NCBI RefSeq assembly: GCF_901709675.1 | Contig: NC_051102.1 | Location: 7,103,412 to 7,167,411, forward strand | Direction: 5' to 3' | Length of the DNA stretch: 64,000 nt | From: Syngnathus acus | Lineage: Eukaryota > Chordata > Actinopteri > Syngnathiformes > Syngnathidae | Shown here: positions 40,119 through 56,260 of the stretch, in pieces | Position numbering within the stretch: the stretch's first letter is position 1 | Layout of the letters: each line of letters begins with the position of its first letter | Notes under the pieces: model-generated | What the model saw: only the letters and a program-made list of their open reading frames with translations | Told to the model about the DNA's origin: nothing | Databases searched by the model: none | Program-made: the position numbers and the translations under genes

Positions 40119-41079
40119 GAGATTATAACTAACTTGTGCTGTTTTTTTTTTTAAAGGGACAAAATTGTTTTAAATTTATGATGGAAACCACTGATTCGAA
40201 CCTTAACGGAAACAGCCGTTGTTTTATGATCAATTTTTTATTTATTTACAGGACTTTTTATACGGCTATATTTGTTTTTTAAAGTTTATTCAATAAAAAT
40301 GAATGGGCAGTGGCGCTTTCAACTTAAAAACAAAGGCGGGGCTTCTGCTTAGTTGATCCAATAAACGTTTCCTATTTCAAAACGTGACATTTGACTGGCT
40401 CCCAGTAGTGATGTGCATTCCTGTTTAAGGTGAACTGAATCTTTAGAATCAATTCACTCAAAAGATTCGTTCAAACGACTCATTCAATGAATCCCTCCCC
40501 CCCTACACACACACACACGCACACACACGCACTGATACGGCTTTTTTTATATCCAGTCGAAACAACCCATACACATCAAATACAACTACGTTCCTTTGAA
40601 CGAATCGTTCACTCACGAGCCAACACTAGCTCCCAGACACTTCCGTATGGTTCATCTGTTCAGGCGGTGGTCAAGCCCGCGAGATTCAAAAATTGAAAAA
40701 GAAAAGAAATTGTAGTGAGTTTAAGAATACGATGTTTTGATTCAAAAATTTCCCGTGCGTGGCTTCGACGTCTAAAAAAAAAAAAAAAAAAAAGACCGGT
40801 TCCGTATTCTGCTGTCCGAAACACAACTTTATAGTGCGATTAATAGACAGCATGCTAACCTAGCTAAGCTAATAACACAGGGGAGTTAGCGTTTCCTTGT
40901 CGACTATCGTCAACAAACCACGGCGTCCGTTGTATGCCTCAAGAGCATCTGATTTGATTAGGTAAGTCTTACACCAAACGTAAACATTTATTCATTTTCA
41001 AAAATGAAATTCAATCTTTCCAAGTTAGTCATTCAGCTCTCTCGGGTCCCTTATTGCAGCTGGAGAACCCACAACAACA
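40119..41079 (+). promoter_or_regulatory. kcnab1-pask spacer, repeat, and pask 5'UTR exon
   Basis: About 40405-40640 resembles a fish interspersed repeat rich in CATTCAATGAAT and GAACGAATCGTTCACTC inverted motifs. A likely first noncoding pask exon ends at a GTAAGT donor at 40962. The next exon begins at 41060 after TTATTGCAG and reaches the start codon at 41080. No TATA box is evident. Confidence 0.45.
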
Positions 41080-47556
<6,477 letters not shown>

Positions 47557-48263
47557 ATAAACGCCCCGACGACTGTCCGATGTTTTTCTCTATAGAAGTT
47601 TCTGCGACAAAGGTAAAATACATTTTGTGTAGCAGCTTCTTTAGTTCACCTACTTTATACAAATTTATTCTTTTATTTTTTTTTTAAAAAGCATTTTAAA
47701 GCGGTAAAATCTTAGCAGTACCTCACACGTTTCACAAGTTCACTTTGAATAATTAAAACCTCAAAGATGAGACCTCAAATGGAAGAAATCTTTTTTTTTT
47801 GTTCAATATTAATTTGATTTTAACACTAAGTGAAATATAGTATATTTATATCTATTTATTTTTAAACACAAATGCATATTTTATTTTGATTTTAGATGTT
47901 TGTCTTCTCTTCCTCTGTAATAAATGAAATATCCTTGCGTTGCAATTTGTACAAGCAACATGGAACACTTATTTTACCTCATCTTGTGTTTTGACATACT
48001 TTTGTGTGACAAGCATCATGGAACACTTATTTTACCTCATCTTATGTTTTGACATACTTTTGTGTGACTTTATTCACATTAAAAACTTGTGTGGAAAAAC
48101 TCCAGTGTCCTATTATTTGTATCTACTTTGTATAACATCTTAAGGAATAATGAAAATATTTTCACGATTAGGGAAAAAAATTAACTGACGTTAGTTTCCG
48201 TAAGGCGGAACCTTTCCTAGCGCTACCGTTGCTGCACGGAATTAGATTGGAAACGGACTGAAC
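47557..48263 (+). other. pask 3'UTR and mterf4 promoter
   Basis: AATAAA at 47919-47924 probably ends pask. A 58-bp segment (TGGAACACTTATTTTACCTC...) is present twice in tandem at 47961 and 48019. From about 48190 the DNA is GC-richer with no TATA box and leads into the mterf4 ATG, so the promoter is likely short. Confidence 0.55.
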
Positions 48264-49895
48264 ATGAACGCTCGATGTGCTGCGAATCGGGTTAGTAAAT
48301 AAAACAAAAACATTTGAAGTTTAACTTTTTCTTTTTACTTTGGTTTACAATGTATTTTATTTTAAAACGCCATACGTACTTATACGTATATATTTTAGAC
48401 ATTCATATTGTTTGACGATACTACTGCTTGACATCCCCCAACCGCCTTTAACCTTGATACATTAACAGCCATTGCATTTCCACAGATCCAGTGGATGTTG
48501 AGAAATACCACCTCATCCGTATTTCGTCCGCTACAGTCAAGTAGATGCTTCCAGCGTCCATGCCCGCAGCGTCGATTGCTGTGTTTTACGAGCAGCAACC
48601 TTCTGCCAAGTGATGCCAACAATGAGCCGGCGGGGGCATCCCCGCACACACACACCATTGCAGAATTCTCCCTTCCCTGTCTACTTGACATGGGCTTCAC
48701 GCAAACACAAGCCATGGAACTCTATGAATCGCTGTGCAAAGCCAAAAGTGGAAGTGCCGCCAAGAATCGTCTGTCAACACTCACCGTTCTGTTCATGTTG
48801 GGCCTCAATCCCTCCAGCGTGTGGAAAATACTGACTAAATGTCCTGATCTTTACATCATCAAAGAATCGGTTCTCCAGCAGCGGATAAGCTATCTGCGCA
48901 AACTGGGTTTAGTGGAAGGTTAGTAAATTGTGCCTGTGCACTTTTTTTTTTTTTTGCCATTCTTGTGAGCTATTCTGTTAAAGCACCTTGACTCCATCCA
49001 GGAAGTCTGCAGCGGGTGGTGTCACACTACCCTGCCATCCTGACTTTGCCCACGAAGATGGTCAAATACAAGACGATGTTCCTCAGGGAGAAGTGTCTTT
49101 TTACTGTGCAGCAGGTCACTGACATCCTCAGAGACTGTCCAGCTGTCATGCATGAAGACCTAGTTCAGCTAGAATACATGTTTCAGGTCAGTACTTCCAA
49201 CGTTGTTCTGATTTAAATACAATAATATTATCCCACACCTTTATTTTAATTCATGCACATAATGACCATCTCACTTCACATCATCATTAAGTTAGCATAA
49301 ACTGTCTGAAGTGTTCATAATGGAATTAGGGCCATCTTGGAAAATAATCGTGTTAAAAAAAAAAAGACATTTCATGTTCTTTATACTTGTGCTAGATTGG
49401 AAGACTTACTGATTTGCTCTAAACTCGATCAATTATTTTGTTGTAAACTACACAGTATATTATTCTCCTGCTTATCCACAGTATGTCTACTTCCGAATGG
49501 GCATTAAACAAGCAGAGATGGTGAAGCACAAGTTGTTTCGATCCACGCTGGAAGAGCTGCGCACGCGGCACTCTTTCTTGGAGCGCCGGGGCTTGTACCA
49601 AACACCCGACAAGAAGGGGCAGACCGTTATTGTCAACCCCAAACTGGACAGCATCCTCAATGTGGACCTGGACACCTTCCTGGAGCACGCGGCCAAAGCG
49701 TCAGCCGAGGAGTATGACGTCTTTCGGAGACTGGTAGTCAGAGAGTGGAAGGAAGAGGAGCAGTCCCACAAATACAGCCAAGCAGAGAGTGAGGACGATG
49801 ACAGTCACAGTGATGGTGACTGCGACGGTGATGATGATGATGATGAAGACAAAAAGGAAGGCAAAGCAAGCTACATGAAGAAAAGAAGAAAGTAG
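48264..49895 (+). CDS. mterf4: Mitochondrial transcription termination factor family protein 4
   Basis: Mitochondrial RNA-binding protein of the mTERF family which, with NSUN4, supports large-ribosome assembly. Coding exons 48264-48290, 48486-48918, 49002-49186 and 49482-49895 join in frame to 352 aa. The N-terminus is Arg-rich and acid-free (MNARCAANR, then RNTTSSVFRPLQSSRCFQR), as expected of a mitochondrial targeting peptide. The body holds mTERF helical repeats with the leucine/proline pattern (LLDMGFTQTQAMELYE, NPSSVWKILTKCPDLY, ILRDCPAVMHEDLVQLEYMFQ). The C-terminus is an acidic Ser/Asp run followed by basic KKEGKASYMKKRRK, as in vertebrate MTERF4. Choosing the first-exon ATG is supported by the donor GTTAGT; the alternative is an ATG at 48495 in exon 2. 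It follows pask in the same direction, as in the human pair. Confidence 0.93.
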
Positions 49896-51605
49896 CATCA
49901 CTTGAATGGGCACACTATGAGGAATGCAATCACATCCAAATAATACAAAGAAAAATCTACATTAAAGTGGCCTGTGAGAAATGTAAGTTAGCCTCTAATT
50001 GACTAAATATTATTCAAATCAAATATTATAATAGAATAAAATATTTTTGTTTATTTAAAAAACATTTAAATTGTTTCATATCCAGAGGCCTGCAGTAACT
50101 ACGGTTTTAAACTTTAATGCATACTAAAAGAATACAGTTCCCAGCACATTCCCCCCAAAAATATGTAATGCCATTGGAAAAGTAAAAAGCCTCTTGTAAG
50201 TCACGTTGGAAAAGCTCCACCCTGTTACTAAGTGACAGCTAAGTGGCCGTAGCTTTGCTGCATCTCTATAATCATCTGCGAGTCAACATGGAACACATCA
50301 GATAAGCGCAGGCGGCAGAAAAACACCGTGATTTACACAAGATCTCAGCTCTAATGGATGCGCGCCGCACACCGTGTTCACATGGACGAGAGGTAAGGAA
50401 ACGCAACTTTGCTCGCTCAATGATTTGTAGATAAAGATGTTTAAAGTCTCAATAGAAACATTCGATCAATTTGTCCTAAGTGGCGGCACTTTAGATCAAC
50501 TCAGTTGTTTAAAAGCGTGTATAATATTGATGGTTTTTCATGAGTGCTTTTTTTTTTTCCCCCCCATCAGCCTCGTTATATATTAGCATCGTTAGCGATG
50601 GACTTCATATTCAGAGGGCACAGTCCATCTCCAAACGACACAAATGAAACGAATGATTGTCCTATTGTCACAAAGCCACATTTTTGTGATTTGAAATGAT
50701 CTGACACAAAATGGCAAATTCTCAAGTGCTACCAGATGTTATCTTCAACAGATCCGAAATATTTTGTGATCATCTCAAAGCAAGAAAGGTATTTAAAGTC
50801 CAAAATTGCAACCTCTGAACAGGTCAGCATTTACACTTTACATCACAAAAACCTGAACAACTTCTAAGGAAAATACATCTCACCAGCGATGAATAAAAGT
50901 ATTCATGTATGAAGATAGCTGCAGAATTTGAAATCAAACTGCTAACTGTTTTTGGTTGTAAATGCTGACGTTCAACCACTGCTATGTAAAAACATACCTA
51001 CAGTCAAGCAAGGTGGTGGCAACATCATGCTTTGGCGTTGTTTTCTCCAGCTGGAAGTTGAAAAGAGTTTGAGACAGCAGTCAGGTTTTGTCTAGAAAGC
51101 AAAAGAAAAATAGGAAAAGTCTACTATTGTGGCAGAAGTAAGATACACTTCTCTCTTCTGTGACTGACTGCCAACAAGTGAGACAAGATGCAAGTGAACC
51201 AAAAGAACAAAGACAAGATGATGCAACAAAGAGCATACATATAAACCCGCCCCTAAAGTTGGCCGCATCTGAAATTTATTTCGGCTTAATCAGAATTACT
51301 GCCTTCCATTTACAATTCGCTTGGATGTGATGTTAATTGTGAACACAGCCAAATCTCCTGTTATAAGAGGGTGTGCACACTTGTGCAACCACATCCTGCT
51401 CAAAAAGATTATTTGAGTATATGAGTATAGGGCATTCATTTTGATTTTTTTATTAATTGACAGGTTGTTGTTTTTTATCACAAAAACCTGGCATTTGAAC
51501 AGGGGTGTGTAGACTTTTTATACTCACTGTATCTGATCTGTTGCCATCTACCAATAGGAAGTTGCTGGAAGAAAAAGTTGAGGACCTCAAGAAAATCAAG
51601 ACACA
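49896..51605 (+). other. mterf4 3' flank and 5'UTR region of the GPCR gene
   Basis: A likely noncoding first exon of the GPCR gene ends near 50393 at GAGAG|GTAAGG. Its intron runs to CCAATAG at 51557 and holds a decayed Tc1-like element. Exon 2 starts at 51558, 48 bases before the ATG. Otherwise AT-rich, nothing recognised. Confidence 0.5.
50640..51533 (+). mobile_element. Decayed Tc1-like transposon
   Basis: ACAGTCAAGCAAGGTGGTGG followed by CAACATCATGCTTTGG translates to the Tc1 transposase text VKQGGGNIMLW. The right end GAACAGGGGTGTGTAGACTT continues TTTATACTCACTGTA and is the same end as in the element at 32550-33004. The left end is not visible, so the start is approximate. No intact transposase frame. 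Confidence 0.7.
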
Positions 51606-52568
51606 ATGACCGCCGAGCCCATCCTGATTGCCAACCTTACGCAAGAATGGGTGTCGAGCCTTCGACGGTGGCACCTGGAGCTCTTCTTCATCCCTACCAC
51701 TGTGGTCACCCTGGCCACCATGCTGGTGAACACTGTCCTGTTGGCGTGCATCTTGGCGTCTCGCGCCTTACGTCAGGAGACGCGCTACCTCCTGGTGGCC
51801 AACACCTTGGCGGCTGACATGCTGTTCCTCACCCTCAACCTGACCACGGCCGTTCTCAACGCGGTCCGAGCCGAGACGCCCTGGCTGGCGTGCGAGCTGG
51901 TCACGGCCGTCACCGTCACGGCCTACTGCTGCGCCATCCTCACCGTAACCCTCATGGTGGTGGACACCTACGCGGCCGTGCGCTGGCCACTGCACTACCA
52001 CGACCTCCTCCCGCCCGCTCGAACCCACAGAATCCTGCTGGGGGCGTGGGTTCTTGCGGCGAGCTACCCCTTCACGCTGGTCATCCTGATGGAGACAGCG
52101 AGGGAAAACCTGCACGGGAACGCGGCCGTGTGCCTCGTCCTCATCTCGCTGGGTTTCGTCCAGGTCAAGAACATGGCGGGGATTAACGTGTACTTCTTCG
52201 TGGCCGCTCTCATCTGCGCCGTGCTCATCTTCTACTGCTACGTTCGCCTCTATATGGAAACCAGAACCCAAGGCATCTGGCAGAGCCGCTTCTCCAGAGC
52301 TCGGGTGACCGTGTTGGCCCACGGGGTGCTGCTCCTCCTTTACTTCACCCCCGGCTTTGTCTTCACCCTAGAGCTGCTCCTGTTTCAGAGCAAAAACGTC
52401 AGCCAGGATGCCCGAGTGTGGCTCAGCACGGTCAACATGTGCGTCTTCATGCTGCTCCCCAGGGCCTTTGCTCCTTATCTGTACGGGCTCCGCTACCGCC
52501 AGATCTCCGACACGCTGCTGCAGCTGCTGCATCGACACCGAAGACTCAGCCAGATCACTGTCGTGTAA
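51606..52568 (+). CDS. Orphan class A G-protein coupled receptor, GPR148-like
   Basis: A single coding exon of 320 aa. N-glycosylation site NLT at residue 10. Seven hydrophobic segments: TM1 about 24-49 with LVN, TM2 61-83 with LAAD (the conserved Asp), TM3 starting at the conserved Cys of ACELV, TM4 with GAWVLAA, TM5 (YFFVAALICAVLIFYCYV), TM6 (VLLLLYFTPGFVF) and TM7 (MCVFMLLPRAFAPYLYGLRY). The DRY motif reads DTY (VVDTYAAVRWPLHY), CWxP is absent from TM6, and NPxxY reads APYLY. The olfactory-receptor-like WPLHY and PYLYG phrases and its size fit GPR148-type orphan receptors, but I cannot exclude another orphan group, so no symbol is given. Ligand unknown. Strongly GC-rich compared with its surroundings. 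Confidence 0.8.
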   Translation: MTAEPILIANLTQEWVSSLRRWHLELFFIPTTVVTLATMLVNTVLLACILASRALRQETRYLLVANTLAADMLFLTLNLTTAVLNAVRAETPWLACELVTAVTVTAYCCAILTVTLMVVDTYAAVRWPLHYHDLLPPARTHRILLGAWVLAASYPFTLVILMETARENLHGNAAVCLVLISLGFVQVKNMAGINVYFFVAALICAVLIFYCYVRLYMETRTQGIWQSRFSRARVTVLAHGVLLLLYFTPGFVFTLELLLFQSKNVSQDARVWLSTVNMCVFMLLPRAFAPYLYGLRYRQISDTLLQLLHRHRRLSQITVV

Positions 52569-53210
52569 TCGCATTTCCGTCCAGAACCCTTTCCCGAAAT
52601 CAGACTCATTGTGTGTAGTATGTGTTATTTGGAGGAAGTGGATGAGGATCTAAGGGGAGCAGGTGGCAGAGCAGGACCTTCTGAATCTTCCTCAGTGGTC
52701 GGCAGAGTACACTTTGATACATTCTTCATGCAAGTTACAAGAACAGCTGCGGCTCTGAGGAAGCACACGAGTACTGGAGCCCTTCGGTGGAACTCAACAG
52801 AAGCGGCTTCATGTGATTTGCTCATGCATAGATATCTCATGAGGGGTGAAGAAGGATGGCAGCTTCAATGTGGGTTTTATTTGGGTTCAGAATTGCTCGA
52901 GTGGTAATAAAAGCATGTCTTGAAAGTGATAACAGTAAACAAAAATTATTTGAAATAAATGTGAATTTAAACTGCTCTACGCTCTTGCCACCAGGTGGCA
53001 GCCTTTCTATACATGAGATTGAAAACAATCTGCCAGGACAAGTTAGTGGATGCTTTCCAGCTAAATCATATTTAATTTATGTACTACACTTTGAAATGCT
53101 CTTGAATTTCGTCTGATGACTTGACTGAGTGAACTGGCGTGCCTACGGTAAACGAGAAAGCTCAATACAAATAGAACCAAACGCGTTCTTGCCAAGGTTC
53201 CTTGTTTTGC
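52569..53210 (+). other. 3'UTR of the GPCR gene
   Basis: Noncoding. AATAAA signals lie near 52904 and at 52954-52959, so the transcript probably ends around 52.92-52.98 kb. No other feature seen. Confidence 0.5.
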
Positions 53211-53520
53211 AGCTCAGTGGCCTAGTGGTAGAGTGTCCGCCCTGAGACTGGAAGGTTGTGGGTTCAAACCCCGGCCGGGTCATACCAAAGACTATAAAAA
53301 TGGGACCCATTGCCTCCCTGCTTGGCACTCAGCATTAAGGGTTGGAATTGGGGGGTTAGATCACCAAATGATTCCCGAGCGCGGCACCGCTGCTGCTCAC
53401 TGCTCCCCTCTCCCCCAGGGGATGGATTAAAATCACATGGGGATGGGTTAAATGCAGAGGACAAATTTCACCACACCCAGATGTGTGTGACAATCATTGG
53501 GACTTTAATCTTTTAATCTA
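53205..53520 (+). mobile_element. tRNA-derived SINE
   Basis: The 5' head carries RNA polymerase III promoter boxes: A box in CCTAGTGGTAGAGTG (about 53220-53234) and B box GGTTCAAACCC (about 53261-53271). A non-tRNA body with ACTATAAAAATGGGACCC, CAAATGATTCCCGAGC and CAGAGGACAAATTTCACCAC follows, ending in ACAATCATTGGGACTTTAAT. This arrangement and text are those of a widespread fish SINE. It is not a functional tRNA gene. Confidence 0.9.
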
Positions 53521-53603
53521 ATTAATCTTGACTTGTCACTGACGCAGCAGATATTGAATATTAAACTTTAATATTTTTCACAATTTTGCCCTCATTTACT
53601 AAT

Positions 53604-55401
53604 GCAATGGCCTGTTATTAGGTGTGGCCAGTTATGGTGTACCTAATGAAGTGTCCAAGTGACGTCACAGATCAAACAGCCAATCAGAAAGTGGGGGTGA
53701 GGGCGGGTGTGGCACTTTTCACTTTCAGTTAAGCTTTGACCATGATTTTTCCCTAATGAAGTGGCCTGTTATTAGGTACACTTGAAAATGGCGGTGTACC
53801 TAATGGAGTGTCCGAGTGACGTCACAGATCAAACAGCCAATCAGGAAGTGGGGGTGAGGGCGTGTGTGGCACTTAAACCAGGGGTGTCGACCTCCAGGCC
53901 TCGAGGGGCCGCGTTCCAATATGTTTTCCAAGTTACCCTCGTTAAACACACCTGCGTGAAAAGATTTAGCTCATTTCACGTTCTGCAGTGGCTAAAACTT
54001 TTCACGCAGGTGCACTTAACGAGGGAATCTTGGAAAACATGTTGGAATGCGGCCCCTCGAGGACTAGAGCTTGACACTGACCTTTGACCCCGATATTTCC
54101 CTAATAAAATGGTGTGTTTTAGGTACACTTGAAAATGGCGGTGTACCTAATGGAGTGTCCGCGTGATTCCCTCGTTAAGTGCACCTGCGTGAAAAGTTTT
54201 AGCCACTGCAGAACGGGAAATGAGCTAAATCTTTTCACGCAGGTGTGTTTAACGAGGGTAACTTGGAAAACATATTGGAACGCGGCCCCGAGGACTAGAG
54301 CTTGACACCTGTGACCTTTGACCATGATATTTCCCTAATAAAATGGCCTGTTATTAGGTACACTTGAAAATGGCGGTGTACCTAATGGAGTGTCCGCGTG
54401 ATTCCCTCGTTAAGTGCACCTGCGTGAAAAGTTTTAGCCACTGCAGAACGTGAAATGAGCTAAATCTTTTCACGCAGGTGTGTTTAACGAGGGTAACTTG
54501 GAAAACATATTGGAACGCGGCCCCGAGGACTAGAGCTTGACACCTGTGACCTTTGACCATATTTCCCTAATAAAGTGGCCTGTTATTAGGTACACTTAAA
54601 AATGGCGGTGTACCTAATGGAGTGTCCGCGTGATTCCCTCGTTAAGTGCACCTGCGGGAAAAGTTTTAGCCACTGCAGAACGTGAAATGAGCTAAATCTT
54701 TTCACGCAGGTGTGTTTAACGAGGGTAACTTGGAAAACATATTGGAACGCGGCCCCGAGGACTAGAGCTTGACACCTGTGACCTTTGACCATATTTCCCT
54801 AATAAAGTGGCCTGTTATTAGGTACACTTAAAAATGGCGGTGTACCTAATGGAGTGTCCGCGTGATTCCCTCGTTAAGTGCACCTGCGGGAAAAGTTTTA
54901 GCCACTGCAGAACGTGAAATGAGCTAAATCTTTTCACGCAGCTGTGTTTAACGAGGGTAACTTGGAAAACATATTGGAACGCGGCCCCGAGGACTAGAGC
55001 TTGACACCTGTGACCTTTGACCATATTTCCCTAATAAAGTGGCCTGTTATTAGGTACACTTAAAAATGGCGGTGTACCTAATGGAGTGTCCGCGTGATTC
55101 CCTCGTTAAGTGCACCTGCGGGAAAAGTTTTAGCCACTGCAGAACGTGAAATGAGCTAAATCTTTTCACGCAGGTGTGTTTAACGAGGGTAACTTGGAAA
55201 ACATATTGGAACGCGGCCCCTCGAGGCCTGGAGGTCGACACCCCTGGTTTAAGTGAAAAGTGCCACACCCGCCCTCACCCCCACTTTCTGATTGGCTGTT
55301 TGATCTGTGACGTCACTCGGACACTCCATTAGGTACACTACCATTTTCAAGTGTACCTAATAACAGGCCACTTCATTAGGGAAAAATCATGGTCAAAGCT
55401 T
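53604..55401. repeat. Palindromic hAT-like element with an internal 232-bp tandem array
   Basis: Outer arms are inverted copies: 53731-53890 (AAGCTTTGACCATGATTTTT...) and 55245-55401 (its reverse complement, ending AAGCTT). Inside, CCAGGGGTGTCGACCTCCAG at 53879 and CTGGAGGTCGACACCCCTGG near 55228-55247 form a second pair with the look of hAT ends. Between them a unit beginning GGTACACTTGAAAATGGCGG recurs at about 53775, 54119, 54354, 54586, 54818 and 55050 (spacings 345, 235, 232, 232, 232). Each unit also contains its own hairpin (CACCTGCGTGAAAAG ... CTTTTCACGCAGGTG). The five near-identical 68-72-residue minus-strand ORFs are repeat artefacts. Confidence 0.92.
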
Positions 55402-55594
55402 AAATAAATAAATAAGAAAGTGTAGTCAAGATTCAAGAGGGACATAAGCAGTCTCAGTTGAGGATTTGATAAGGGATACCAAGCAATGTCCCCAATTGCA
55501 TTTTATTTATTTATGCAATTGCATGAAGGGCTGCATGGAAATACAGCTTATACCTTTCAGGTGCATTGAATGACCATCCCAAAAAAAAATATTT

Positions 55595-56020
55595 TCTGTG
55601 CCAAGGTGGCTGAAAAGAATAATATTGTTCTGGAATACAGGAGAGTCGGGTTTGAGTCCCGCCCCGTGAAAACATACATATTACATACATATTACACAAA
55701 GGCATGCGTGACATTTGTACTTGGTTCTCCTGAACTCAAGGGAAAAGCTTTTACCACAAGACCATCTCTGGAGCTTAAAAAGATGCAGCAGTTTTCTGTA
55801 TTTGTAATCAGTCGACCCATATACCTTAAATACATTAAAAATCAAAATTTCATGGCAATGTGGCCAAATGGTATAACACTTCGCCTGGTACACAGTCGAC
55901 CAGGTCCGACACCCGCTCTGTCAAACATTTACACATGAAACAGAGCGATGACCAAGATTCAAACCCGAGTCTCCTGAACTCAAGGAAAAAGCTTTAACCA
56001 TTTGGCTATCTCAGACACAA
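55595..56020. repeat. Four tRNA-like modules in alternating orientation
   Basis: Plus-strand module at about 55598-55672 with T-arm CGGGTTTGAGTCCCG; minus at about 55705-55780; plus at about 55857-55925 (GCCAAATGGTATAAC ... GGTCCGACACC); minus at about 55945-56018 (reverse complement reads GCCAAATGGTTAAAGC ... CGGGTTTGAATC). The D-arm-like and T-arm-like phrases recur at tRNA spacing, but acceptor stems do not pair cleanly. Probably tRNA-derived repeats, not functional tRNAs. Confidence 0.5.
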
Positions 56021-56260
56021 TTCTGCTTCTGCGCTTCTTTGTACTTTTGTTAAACTATTTCCTTGGCTATTTCCCACACAAGGTGTTTGTTTTAGGGTTG
56101 GAACAACAAATCACAAAAGCATCAATTGACTTAAATTTTGGACAAGGAAGGAAATAAGCATTTTCTGATTTGGGTATGGTGTTGATTCCAAGCATAGCTG
56201 GGTGGAAGCATCTCTCTCCTACACATGTCGCGAGAGTCCAGACAGACTCAGTCTTCCGGT

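Noticed and set aside
51768-52322. 184-residue minus-strand ORF opposite the GPCR
   Set aside because: Antisense shadow of a GC-rich coding exon; composition and lack of homology argue against a gene.
53212-53285. Functional tRNA gene
   Set aside because: Has polymerase III boxes but is the head of a SINE with a long non-tRNA body; the acceptor stem does not pair.
54119-55268. Five near-identical 68-72-residue minus-strand ORFs
   Set aside because: They recur with the 232-bp tandem unit and reflect repeat sequence, not a gene family.
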